From: Chloroflexota bacterium
Lineage (GTDB): Bacteria > Chloroflexota > Ktedonobacteria > Ktedonobacterales > Ktedonobacteraceae
DNA length: 52,136 nucleotides
Direction: 5' to 3'
NCBI GenBank assembly: GCA_902810755.1
Contig: CADDYT010000034.1
Coordinates: forward strand, 1-52,136
Both the position numbers and the translations under genes were made by a program. Shown here piece by piece: positions 23,788 through 31,692 of this stretch (positions are counted from its first letter, which is position 1; every line of letters begins with the position of its first letter). The notes under the pieces were generated by a model. The model was not told the origin of the DNA, did not search any database, and worked only from the letters and a program-made list of their open reading frames with translations.

Positions 23788-24918
23788 ATGAAGATTCGAG
23801 GCCAGGAAGTGACCCTGCCAACCAGTATGGTTGGCAATTATCCCAATCCCCGCTGGTGGGACGCCCACTTCGCCCGGCACTTTACCGGCGATCAATTGCC
23901 GCCAGACGCTTTTGATCGCGAGGCATTGGAAGATGTGATTGTCGCTCTTGCCCACGATCAAGAAATGGCGGGGCTCGACATTATTTCCGATGCCCGTGTG
24001 CAGGCCGATGATTATGCTGAACAGGCTGTCTACTACTACTACAAGCGCATGGGCTACGATCTGAAAGGCGGCTATCTCGGCTTCCCCATCTATAGCCGAC
24101 TCCATGCCGGGACGGTGACGCAGGAGATCAAGCGGCGCGGGCAGATGATGGTCGAGCAGACCAGGGCGCTCAAGCGGGCAACGAAGAAGCCAGTTAAAGT
24201 GCAGTATACCGGCATCCAGGTGCTGGCGCAGGCTACCAACGACCTCTATTACAAATCGAGCCGCGATCGTGCTATGGATATCGCCAGAGCCATCAATGAA
24301 GATATCCTGGCCGTGGACGCGCTGGGCGCGGATTTCATCCAGCTTGACGAGTTCACGTGGCCCTATGGGTTTGAGGACTGGGCGATTGAGGCGTTTAACC
24401 GGGCAGTAGAGGGCGTCAAGAACGCGAAGGTTGTCGTCCATGTCTGTTGGGGCAACTGGGGCGGCACCCCTGCTTACATGCCGGATGAGACGGCGCAGCC
24501 CGGCGAAATCTTTGACCTCACGGTCCGCAAGGGTCCGACGCCGGGCGATAGCACCTACGTCATTCCCAGAGCCTATGATGCCAGGATCGATGTGCTGAAC
24601 CTGGAGACCGGCGGGCGCAGACGCGATCTGAGCGGCCTCGGTACCATCCTCCAGCAGCATCCTCTGCCCAAACACGTGCAGTTCTGGGCAGGCGTGATAG
24701 ATGTGAAGAGTACCATCACCGAAACTGCCGAAGAAGTGGCGAACCGCATCCGGCAAGTCTTGCAGTACGTTCCCGCCGATCAACTTGGCCTCACGACCGA
24801 CTGCGGCTTGATCCTGCTCCAACGCTACATCGCCATTGACAAGCTTCATGCCCTGGTCGCCGGTACAGAGATCGTGCGCAAGGAACTGGCCCGCGAGCCT
24901 GCTGCTGCTCCTGCATAG
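23788..24918 (+). CDS. xecA: Epoxyalkane:coenzyme M transferase homologue (paralogue 2)
   Basis: The protein has 376 residues from the ATG at 23788 (AGGAGG seven bases upstream); the longer frame to 23728 has no SD. MetE-C fold: SMVGNYPNPRWW at the start, zinc ligands His218 and Cys220 (HVCWGNWGG), Glu273 (NLETGG) and Cys339 (TTDCGLI). As I recall, the X. autotrophicus enzyme has 377 residues and zinc ligands His218, Cys220 and Cys341, an almost exact coincidence of length and spacing. Predicted reaction: epoxide + CoM to 2-hydroxyalkyl-CoM. It shares MKIRG(E/Q)EV, ATKKP and other blocks with paralogue 1, so the pair arose by duplication. This is the best candidate for the true EaCoMT. Confidence 0.8.
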   Translation: MKIRGQEVTLPTSMVGNYPNPRWWDAHFARHFTGDQLPPDAFDREALEDVIVALAHDQEMAGLDIISDARVQADDYAEQAVYYYYKRMGYDLKGGYLGFPIYSRLHAGTVTQEIKRRGQMMVEQTRALKRATKKPVKVQYTGIQVLAQATNDLYYKSSRDRAMDIARAINEDILAVDALGADFIQLDEFTWPYGFEDWAIEAFNRAVEGVKNAKVVVHVCWGNWGGTPAYMPDETAQPGEIFDLTVRKGPTPGDSTYVIPRAYDARIDVLNLETGGRRRDLSGLGTILQQHPLPKHVQFWAGVIDVKSTITETAEEVANRIRQVLQYVPADQLGLTTDCGLILLQRYIAIDKLHALVAGTEIVRKELAREPAAAPA

Positions 24919-25027
24919 TTCTCGTACACAGGGAACCGCAGCATGTTCATGCCAGAGTAAGCGGAGGGGAACTGGTAGAAATCCTGTCTCTACGGTTTCT
25001 ACCGGCCCCTTCAGTTGGAGGGATACT

Positions 25028-25225
25028 ATGCCCTTTATGTTCCTCAAATGTCCCGAATGCGGCCACGAGTTTCAGGGTTTCGTGCTGGAGGGAACACGCC
25101 CACCACAGGAGTGGGTCTGCTCTCAATGCGGCAGCAGGAAGGCCGAGGTGGCACCTGAGAAAAAGCCGGTGCCGCACCCCTGGGAAAGCGGTCATGGTCA
25201 TGGATTATGTCCCTGTTGCGAGTAA
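25028..25225 (+). CDS. Small zinc-ribbon protein with His/Cys-rich tail
   Basis: 65 residues; the ATG at 25028 follows GGAGGG. Two CxxC pairs (Cys8/Cys11 and Cys30/Cys33) form an FmdB-like zinc ribbon; the C-terminus is HPWESGHGHGLCPCCE, with three His and three Cys. It sits between the zinc-dependent EaCoMT homologue and the first SDR, 9 bases before the latter, so it is part of the operon. The metal-rich tail suggests zinc binding or delivery, or a small subunit or redox role; none is shown. Too short to have drawn attention in ordinary annotation. Confidence 0.75.
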   Translation: MPFMFLKCPECGHEFQGFVLEGTRPPQEWVCSQCGSRKAEVAPEKKPVPHPWESGHGHGLCPCCE

Positions 25226-25234
25226 GGATCGATC

Positions 25235-25993
25235 ATGCGGCTAAAAGACAAGGTGGCAATTATTACCGGAGGCGGCTCCGGCTTTGGCGAGGTGACGGCG
25301 CGCCTCTTTGCGCGTGAGGGCGCGGCGATCATGATCGCCGATATCAATGGCGAGGCCGCGCAGACTGTTGCAGACTCCATTGCCGCTGAAGGCGGGCAGG
25401 CCGCCTGGGCGCGCACCGATGTGACCTCTTCGCCAAGCGTTGAGGCAATGGTGCAGGCGGCGCTGAACCAGTTCGGGCGTGTGGATATCCTCTTTAACAA
25501 CGCGGGCATCGAAGGCTTCGGCACCGTCGTCGACACGGACGAAAACGCCTGGGAGCGTATCTTTGCCGTCCACGTGCGCGGCACCTATCTCTGCTCGAAG
25601 TACACGCTGCCTGCGATGATCGAGGGCGGGCGCGGCGGCTCGGTGGTGAATGTCTCTTCGGTGGCCGGGCTGGTTGGCATCCGCAACATGACCGCTTACA
25701 GTGCGGCCAAAGGGGCCATTCTCAGCATGACCCGCTCTATGGCCGTCGATTTCGCTCAATACGGCGTGCGCGTGAACTGTGTCGCCCCCGGCACCACGAT
25801 GACGCCGATGGGCCAGCGCCTGGTCGAGGGTGATACGCCGGAGCAGCTAGCCCTTCGGATGAGTCGGTATCCGCTCAACCGCTTTGGACGCCCGGAGGAG
25901 ATCGCCAACGCCGTCCTCTTCCTTGCTTCGGATGAAAGCTCATACGCGACGGGTTCCTGCCTTGTCGTCGATGGCGGATTAACGGCTGTCTAG
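25235..25993 (+). CDS. SDR oxidoreductase, (S)-hydroxyalkyl-CoM dehydrogenase-like
   Basis: 252 residues, classical short-chain dehydrogenase: nucleotide motif TGGGSGFG (11-18), NNAG (88-91), catalytic Ser142, Tyr155 and Lys159 (YSAAK). Asp36 after strand 2 (IMIADINGE) indicates NAD rather than NADP. In the Xanthobacter pathway two SDRs oxidise the (R)- and (S)-2-hydroxypropyl-CoM enantiomers; as I recall the S-enzyme holds the sulfonate with Arg211 and Lys214. Here Arg208 and Arg211 (RMSR) form a basic pair with the same spacing in the same region, while the R-type Arg at Tyr-3 is absent (Met152). So S-type specificity is favoured. Many generic SDRs look similar, so context carries much of the weight. 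Confidence 0.7.
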   Translation: MRLKDKVAIITGGGSGFGEVTARLFAREGAAIMIADINGEAAQTVADSIAAEGGQAAWARTDVTSSPSVEAMVQAALNQFGRVDILFNNAGIEGFGTVVDTDENAWERIFAVHVRGTYLCSKYTLPAMIEGGRGGSVVNVSSVAGLVGIRNMTAYSAAKGAILSMTRSMAVDFAQYGVRVNCVAPGTTMTPMGQRLVEGDTPEQLALRMSRYPLNRFGRPEEIANAVLFLASDESSYATGSCLVVDGGLTAV

Positions 25994-26024
25994 GCTGTTT
26001 CTCTCTAAGATAGGGATAGCAGTT

Positions 26025-27443
26025 ATGGAACATTACGGATTATGGATCAACGGCGAAGTCTGGGAGAGCGACCGGCAGCTCGTCGTGACCGAGAAGGCAA
26101 GCGGCGCGCCCTGGGCGACTATCAGTCAGGCCGGGCCGAAAGAGGTGGACGCGGCTGTCAGCGCCGCTGTACAGGCATTTGCGGGCAGGCCGCTGACAGT
26201 CACGCAGCGGTATCATATTTTGATGCGTGCCGCCTCACTCATCCGCGCGCGTCAGCAAGAACTGGCGTTGACGATGGCCTGCGAAGCCGGAAAACCGCTA
26301 CGTGACGCAATGGCCGAAGTCGAGCGGGCAGCAGACACCTTTATCTGGTCGGCGGAAGAGGCAAAGCGTATTCACGGTGAGATGGTGCCGCTCGAGGCCA
26401 CTGTCGGCTCAGAGAACCGGCTGGCCTTCACGCTGCGCGTTCCCGTCGGCGTCGTCTGCGCCATCACGCCCTTCAACTTCCCGATCAATATGGTAGCGCA
26501 CAAGGTTGCGCCTGCGCTGGCGGCTGGCAATGCTGTCGTGCTGAAACCCGCCTCGTATACCCCCATCGTGGCCGCGAAACTATGCGCTATTCTGACTGAG
26601 GCCGGTCTGCCGCCGGGCTGGCTGAATATGGTGGTCGGTCCCGGCGATAGCGTGGGCAATGCCTTGCTCGCCGATTCTCGTATAGGCTTCTACACCTTCA
26701 CCGGCTCGGTTCCTGTCGGCGAGATGCTCAAACGCTCGATCGGCCTGCGCCGTTGCACGCTGGAACTTGGTTCCAACTCGGCGGTGATTGTCCATGATGA
26801 TGCCGACATTGCCACTGCCGCCACGCAGTGCGCCTTAAAGGGCTTCTCTTATGCCGGACAGGTCTGCCTCTCAGTACAGCGTATCCTCGTCCATCAGGCT
26901 GTCGCTGAAGCATTCACGGCTAAACTGGTGAGCGTGGCCCGGAGCCTGCGCGTGGGCGACCCGAAGGAGCAGGATACCGATATCGGCCCGATGATCAGTG
27001 AAGGCGAGGCCAGCCGGGCGCAGTCCTGGATACAGGAAGCCATTGCTCAGGGCGCGTCACTGCTTAGCGGTGGTCGGCGCGACGGCGCGTTCCTGACGCC
27101 GACCGTGCTGGGCAATGTAGAGCCGCATATGCGCGTCGTCTGCCAGGAGACCTTCGCCCCCATTGTGGCGGTGCAGACTTATGAGACGCTCGACGAGGCT
27201 CTGAGCCGCGCCAATGACTCCGAATACGGTTTGCAGGCGGGCATCTTCACTCGCTCGCTCGCCGTTGCCATGATGGCGGCGCGCCGCTTGCAGGTTGGCG
27301 GCGTCATGATTAACGACACCTCGTTCTACCGTGCCGGTCAGATGCCTTATGGCGGCGTCAAGCGCAGCGGCATGGGCCGCGAGGGGCCGCGCTACGCCAT
27401 CGAAGAAATGACGGAGTTACGCCTGGTTGTACTGAACCCGTAG
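26025..27443 (+). CDS. NAD(P)-dependent aldehyde dehydrogenase
   Basis: 472 residues, complete ALDH fold. The cofactor-binding segment is ITPFNFPIN and KPASYTPI, with a Rossmann turn FTGSVPVG; the general base is Glu in LELGSNSAV and the nucleophile Cys in [10 protein letters not shown]; the C-terminal motif is ETFAPIVAV. Length is normal. ELGSNSA in place of the common ELGGKSP is seen in a group of semialdehyde/lactaldehyde-type enzymes. It lies between two SDRs in the CoM operon, so it may oxidise an aldehyde formed from the epoxide or glycol, a step not part of the classic propylene pathway. Substrate unknown. Confidence 0.9.
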   Translation: MEHYGLWINGEVWESDRQLVVTEKASGAPWATISQAGPKEVDAAVSAAVQAFAGRPLTVTQRYHILMRAASLIRARQQELALTMACEAGKPLRDAMAEVERAADTFIWSAEEAKRIHGEMVPLEATVGSENRLAFTLRVPVGVVCAITPFNFPINMVAHKVAPALAAGNAVVLKPASYTPIVAAKLCAILTEAGLPPGWLNMVVGPGDSVGNALLADSRIGFYTFTGSVPVGEMLKRSIGLRRCTLELGSNSAVIVHDDADIATAATQCALKGFSYAGQVCLSVQRILVHQAVAEAFTAKLVSVARSLRVGDPKEQDTDIGPMISEGEASRAQSWIQEAIAQGASLLSGGRRDGAFLTPTVLGNVEPHMRVVCQETFAPIVAVQTYETLDEALSRANDSEYGLQAGIFTRSLAVAMMAARRLQVGGVMINDTSFYRAGQMPYGGVKRSGMGREGPRYAIEEMTELRLVVLNP

Positions 27444-27466
27444 CAGTGAAAGAAGGTTTCTCGACG

Positions 27467-28225
27467 ATGCGTCTTGCGAACAAAACCGGGTTGGTGACGG
27501 GGGCAGGCTCCGGCATCGGGCGCGCCATCGCCCGCCGCTTCGCCGCCGAAGGAGTCTCGCTTGTCATCAGCGATATCTCTGAGGCTGGTCTGCGGGAGAC
27601 CGCCGCGTTGATTGGCGGCATGGATGGGCAGACGGTCTCCGTCGTGGGTGACGTAGCAGAACGGGCTGATGCGGAGCGCATGGTGCAGGCGGCAGTGAAT
27701 GCCTGGGGGCGACTGGATATCGTGGTGAACAACGCCGGTATTGCCGGTTCGCGCCAGGCCACGCTTGCCCACCTGACGCCGGATGAAGAATGGGATCGCG
27801 TCATCGCCGTCAATGTGACGGGCGTCTTTCGTGTCGCCAGCGCCGCCATTCGCCAGATGCTGGCGCAGGAGCGCGGTGTCATCATCAATATCGCATCCGT
27901 CGCCGGGTTTGTGCCATTTCCGGCCCGCGCCGCTTATGATGCCTCCAAAGGGGCCGTCATTGCCTTCACGCGGGCGCTGGCGCTGGACTATGCTCCCCAT
28001 CATATTCGCGCCAATGCCATCTGCCCCGGCATGGTGGAGACCGAGATGACGCGCTGGCGTTTAGAGATTCCAGATCTGCGCCAGCAGGTGCTGGACATGA
28101 TCCCCTGGAATCGTGTGGGCAAGCCTGAGGACATCGCGGCGGCTGCGGTCTACCTCGCCTCGGACGAAGCCGAGTATATGACCGGCCACATGCTGGTCAT
28201 CGATGGCGGCTGGATGGTCAAGTAG
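27467..28225 (+). CDS. SDR oxidoreductase, (R)-hydroxyalkyl-CoM dehydrogenase-like
   Basis: 252 residues from the ATG at 27467; a GTG at 27446 would add 7 residues. Classical [11 protein letters not shown] (11-18), Asp36, NNAG, Ser144, Tyr157, Lys161 (YDASK). As I recall, the Xanthobacter R-enzyme binds the CoM sulfonate with Arg152 and Arg196, i.e. at positions -3 and +41 from its catalytic Tyr155. Here Arg154 is at Tyr-3 (ARAAY) and Arg198 is at Tyr+41 (TRWRLE): an exact match of both spacings. The S-type pair is absent. This is good, though memory-based, evidence for a CoM-conjugate dehydrogenase of R type. Predicted product: 2-oxoalkyl-CoM, the substrate of the 2-KPCC homologue at 30096. 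Confidence 0.75.
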   Translation: MRLANKTGLVTGAGSGIGRAIARRFAAEGVSLVISDISEAGLRETAALIGGMDGQTVSVVGDVAERADAERMVQAAVNAWGRLDIVVNNAGIAGSRQATLAHLTPDEEWDRVIAVNVTGVFRVASAAIRQMLAQERGVIINIASVAGFVPFPARAAYDASKGAVIAFTRALALDYAPHHIRANAICPGMVETEMTRWRLEIPDLRQQVLDMIPWNRVGKPEDIAAAAVYLASDEAEYMTGHMLVIDGGWMVK

Positions 28226-28272
28226 CCTGATGAGAACTCCCGTAGGGGTCTGTATATAAAAGGAATACAAGT

Positions 28273-29220
28273 ATGCCAGTTTTTACTTCAGAACAGAAAC
28301 AGGTTTCGCTGGCTGAGGCGGCAGCTATCGTGCAGGATGGCATGACGGTCGCCGTTGGCGGCGGGCTGTCATGGCGCGAGCCAATGGCGTTGCTGCGCGA
28401 ACTGATCCGGCGGGGGCGGCGCGATTTGCATGTGATAGGCACCGCGCACGGCGTTGACGTGGATCTGCTGTGCGGCGCGGGCGCAGTCAGTATCATCGAA
28501 GAGTCCTATGTCGGCTTTGAGCAGGATTTCGGCATGGCCCCGAACTACCGGCGGGTTTGCCAGGAAGGGCAGGCAAAAGTCCACGATACCTGTTGCCATA
28601 CGCTGCTGCAACAGTTGCGGGCGGCGGAGTATGGCGTGCCGTTTTTGCCGGTGCGCAGCGTGCAGGGAACCGATTTTTTGCAACTGCACCCGGAATACAA
28701 GACAATGACCTGTCCCTTCACCGGCCTGCCGCTTGTCCTGGTGCCTGCCCTCGCCCCTGATGTCGCCATTATTCACGCGCAGTATGGCGATGCGCACGGC
28801 AATCTGAAGATTCTCCCCCCGCTGGTGGCGGATATGCTCTTTATTCGCGCCGCAAAGCATGTCATCGCCACCGTTGAGCAACTGATATCAACAGAAGAAC
28901 TGCAGGCGATGGAGCCGAACGTGCCGTATTTCTGGGTTGAGACCGTCACCGAAGTTCCTTACGGCGCGCATCCCACCTCGTGCTATCCTTTCTATGCCTA
29001 CGATCGCCAGCACCTCGCGCACTACTACCATGCCGCCAGCGCCGGGCGCGAAGCGTTTGCCCGCGAATATCTTGACCCCTATGTTTATGGGCCGACCAGC
29101 CATGAAGAGTATCTCCAGCGTATCGGCGGGGCGGTCAGGCAGCGGGAACTGGAAAGCTGGAAGGAGAGCGCAGATGCCTGGCGGGCGCTGTTTGCCGCGC
29201 CGGAAGGAGCCATTGCATGA
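28273..29220 (+). CDS. CoA-transferase subunit A (family I, GctA-like)
   Basis: 315 residues; the ATG follows AAAGGAAT. The family I CoA-transferase alpha pattern is clear: LAEAAAIVQDGMTVAVGGG, SIIEESYVGFEQDFGMAPNYRR, LPVRSVQGTDF, VPALAPDVAIIHAQYGDAHGNL and ADMLFIRAAKHVIATVE. It is closest in style to glutaconate CoA-transferase/IpdA-type subunits rather than ScoA. It overlaps the beta subunit by ATGA. In the context of the pathway it could activate the beta-keto acid released by the 2-KPCC homologue (acetoacetate in the propylene pathway) with a CoA donor. Another acid is possible. Confidence 0.85.
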   Translation: MPVFTSEQKQVSLAEAAAIVQDGMTVAVGGGLSWREPMALLRELIRRGRRDLHVIGTAHGVDVDLLCGAGAVSIIEESYVGFEQDFGMAPNYRRVCQEGQAKVHDTCCHTLLQQLRAAEYGVPFLPVRSVQGTDFLQLHPEYKTMTCPFTGLPLVLVPALAPDVAIIHAQYGDAHGNLKILPPLVADMLFIRAAKHVIATVEQLISTEELQAMEPNVPYFWVETVTEVPYGAHPTSCYPFYAYDRQHLAHYYHAASAGREAFAREYLDPYVYGPTSHEEYLQRIGGAVRQRELESWKESADAWRALFAAPEGAIA

Positions 29221-30083
29221 ACGAGCAGGACATTGCTTATGCCACGCTACCGGAAGTCATGATCGTTCAGGTGGCGCGCACCATTCGCGACGGCGAACTG
29301 GTTTTTCACGGCTACGGTTCCCCCGTTCCCGCCCTTGCCATGCTCCTGGCGAAACGCACCCACGCGCCGCACATGGTGCATATCGAGGGCGCGACCTACG
29401 GCGTCAACCCGGAGCCGCCGTTTCTGCCGCCAACCTCCAACGACTGGTCGCTCTCACAGGGCAGCGTCCTGGCGATTGGCATTACCGACCTCTTCGATAT
29501 CGCCGCACGCGGTGATATGGGGCGCATGTTCCTCTCCGGCGTGCAGGTGGATCGCTACGGCAATTTGAACGTCACCGCTATTGGCAGCCCGGCTGCGCCG
29601 CGCGTCAAGCTGCCCGGCAGCGGCGGCGGTTGTAACCTCTCCGGCGATGTCCAGCATGTCACGATCTGGACGACCGGGCATCGCGCTTCGCTCAACAAAG
29701 CCGGCAAACGCCAGTATCGTTTTGTGAAGCAGATCGATTTTATCTCGTCCATCGGCCATGTGACCAGAGATGGCAGGCCGCGCAGCGCGCTCGGCCTGCG
29801 CGGCTGCGGCCCGGAGTGGGTCGTGACCGAACTGGGCGTCTTCGATTTCGACCCGCAGACGCACGTGTTACGCCTGCGCAGCCTCTATCCAGATACGACC
29901 GTGCAGGACGTGCTGGACAACACGGAATTTGAGCCGGTCATTGCCCCGGACGTGGGTGTCGCCCCCTTGCCCACGCCCACAGAGGTGGCGCTGATCCGCC
30001 GCTTTGACCCGTTGAACACGCACCAGCGTGAATTTAAGTCAGTCGATGTGTCCCGGCGTTTCCCTCTCCCGGACAATCGCTAG
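29217..30083 (+). CDS. CoA-transferase subunit B (family I, GctB-like)
   Basis: 288 residues, translationally coupled to subunit A (ATGA at 29217-29220). Family features: IRDGELVFHGYGSPVPALAMLLAKRTHAP, a candidate catalytic Glu in MVHIEGATYG, DLFDIAARGDMGRMFLSGVQVDRYGNLN, PGSGGGCNLSGD and FDPQTHVLRLRSLYPDTTVQDVLDNT. The Glu position should be checked by alignment, because some relatives (IpdB type) lack the catalytic residue and are hydrolases instead. Followed after 12 bases by the 2-KPCC homologue, so cotranscribed. Confidence 0.85.
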   Translation: MNEQDIAYATLPEVMIVQVARTIRDGELVFHGYGSPVPALAMLLAKRTHAPHMVHIEGATYGVNPEPPFLPPTSNDWSLSQGSVLAIGITDLFDIAARGDMGRMFLSGVQVDRYGNLNVTAIGSPAAPRVKLPGSGGGCNLSGDVQHVTIWTTGHRASLNKAGKRQYRFVKQIDFISSIGHVTRDGRPRSALGLRGCGPEWVVTELGVFDFDPQTHVLRLRSLYPDTTVQDVLDNTEFEPVIAPDVGVAPLPTPTEVALIRRFDPLNTHQREFKSVDVSRRFPLPDNR

Positions 30084-30095
30084 CAGGAGGTAGCA

Positions 30096-31664
30096 GTGGA
30101 TATCACTTTGACCCCAACGACGAACAAGCAGTGGACCGGTCTGGTTGAAGAGTACATGCAGAAGAGCGAGCCGATCATCAATGTGCATCGCGACGACTCG
30201 CGCAAATTTGATGCCATCTTTATTGGCGGCGGCGCGGGCGGTCGCTTTGGCTCGGGCTATCTGCGCGCAATGGGCGGGCGGCAGCTCATCATTGATCGCT
30301 GGCCCTTCCTGGGCGGTAGTTGCCCGCATCAGGCATGCGTGCCGCACCATCTCTTCTCCGAAGCGGCCCGCGAACTTGACCTCATGCGCTGGTTCTCCGG
30401 TAAGCTCTGGTTCCCTGATGCCAGCCATCTGCGAGCCTCGATTCTGCAAGTGGTTGAACTCTTCAAGGCCGGACGCGGCACTGCTCATGCTTTCATGAAC
30501 TGGCAGTCTAAAGAGCAACTTGACCTCGAATATATCCTCAACGCCTCCGCGACGGTCATTGACGACCACACGGTAGAGGTGGCGGGCGAGCGTTTCCAGG
30601 CCGATAACCTGGTGCTGGGCATCGGGGCCGCGCCGCTGCCGCCGGCTATTCCCGGCATCGACCTGCATGGCGTGTATGACTACTCTTCCTTTATCGAAGA
30701 GCTGGATTTCGAGCCACAACGCTGCGTTATGATCGGCGGCTCGAAGACGGGCATAGAGTACGGCTCGTTCTTCCAGGCCGCGGGCTGCCCGACCACCATT
30801 GTGGCGCGCAAACCGCTCATGCGCACGTCCAGCCTCCACCACGTCGATGAAGACCTGCGCAACTATGTTGTCGATGGGATGCGCAAGCGCGGCATGCAAA
30901 TCATTGAGGGCCACGAGCCGGTGGAGATCAGAGGGAATAGCAACGGGCATGTACAGGCGGTCGTCATTCGCGATATGCAGAGCGGCGAGGAGCAGACGCT
31001 GCCCTGCGATTTCGTCTTCCTGGCAACAGGCGAGCGACCGCGCTCCGATCATTTCCAGCAGGTGCTGGGCGTCGCTGTTGGTGAAAAGGGCGAAATTCTG
31101 GTCGATAAACATATGCGCACCAGCGTTCCGCATGTCTATGCTATTGGTGACCTGATCGGCCCGCCAATGGAGATGTTCAAGGCGCGCAAAAGCGGTGTGA
31201 CCGCCGCCCGCAACATCATGGGCGAGGATGTCGAGCTAGATTGGACAAATTATCCCGACTTCCTGCATTCCACCTATGAAATCAGCTGGGTTGGCCTCTC
31301 AGAAGAGGAGGCCAGGCAGAGCTACGACAATGTGGTCATCATTCAGATGCCGCCCAAAGGCGTCCCGCCGGGCGACATTCCCCTGCCCTGTGCCGAGGGA
31401 ACCATGCTCTACGCCTTCATGTTTCCAGAACTTTCCGGCTTCCTCAAGGCTGTTGTCGATGGGGATAGCCGCAAAGTCCTCGGTTTCCACCACGTTGGCT
31501 ACGGGGCGAAGGACGCTTTCCAGTACCTCGATTACCTGCTGCGCCGCCCGCAGGGCGTCACCATCGATGAGATGGGCAGCATGAACGAGTTATTCCTCAA
31601 CCCTGAACATTTCATCCAGCTCTGTCGCCTGCGGGCCGGTTCGCCCAACCTGCGCGATTTGTAG
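30096..31664 (+). CDS. xecC: 2-oxopropyl-CoM reductase/carboxylase homologue (2-KPCC)
   Basis: 522 residues (the Xanthobacter enzyme, as I recall, has 523); GTG start after GGAGG. FAD/NADPH disulfide oxidoreductase with IGGGAGGRFGSGY, redox cysteines Cys76 and Cys81 (GGSCPHQACVPHH), a second nucleotide motif IGGSKTGIEYG and YAIGDLIGPPMEMFKARKSG. Features separating 2-KPCC from glutathione or lipoamide reductases are present: the usual His-Glu pair is replaced by Phe500 and His505 (FLNPEH; Phe501/His506 in the known enzyme), and the sulfonate-binding Arg50 and Arg364 correspond to Arg56 and Arg365. Long stretches match word for word what I remember of the family (LWFPD, MNWQSKEQL, HVGYGAKDAFQYL). 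Predicted reaction: 2-oxoalkyl-CoM + CO2 + NADPH to beta-keto acid + CoM. Confidence 0.93.
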   Translation: MDITLTPTTNKQWTGLVEEYMQKSEPIINVHRDDSRKFDAIFIGGGAGGRFGSGYLRAMGGRQLIIDRWPFLGGSCPHQACVPHHLFSEAARELDLMRWFSGKLWFPDASHLRASILQVVELFKAGRGTAHAFMNWQSKEQLDLEYILNASATVIDDHTVEVAGERFQADNLVLGIGAAPLPPAIPGIDLHGVYDYSSFIEELDFEPQRCVMIGGSKTGIEYGSFFQAAGCPTTIVARKPLMRTSSLHHVDEDLRNYVVDGMRKRGMQIIEGHEPVEIRGNSNGHVQAVVIRDMQSGEEQTLPCDFVFLATGERPRSDHFQQVLGVAVGEKGEILVDKHMRTSVPHVYAIGDLIGPPMEMFKARKSGVTAARNIMGEDVELDWTNYPDFLHSTYEISWVGLSEEEARQSYDNVVIIQMPPKGVPPGDIPLPCAEGTMLYAFMFPELSGFLKAVVDGDSRKVLGFHHVGYGAKDAFQYLDYLLRRPQGVTIDEMGSMNELFLNPEHFIQLCRLRAGSPNLRDL

Positions 31665-31692
31665 AGGTATGATTTAAGGAGGTGAAAGGTCG

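Noticed and set aside
23661..23915. Possible leader peptide beginning MFQVASAYPW after AAAGGAGG, ahead of the second EaCoMT-like gene
   Set aside because: It runs far into the downstream gene in another frame, has no tandem regulatory codons and no protein-like composition; only the SD-like word is notable.
22580..24918. The two MetE-like genes as a methionine synthase pair linked to the MTHFR fusion at 3613-5571
   Set aside because: The MTHFR fusion is 17 kb away and already carries a homocysteine methyltransferase; the MetE N-terminal domain is absent and the neighbours are CoM pathway genes.
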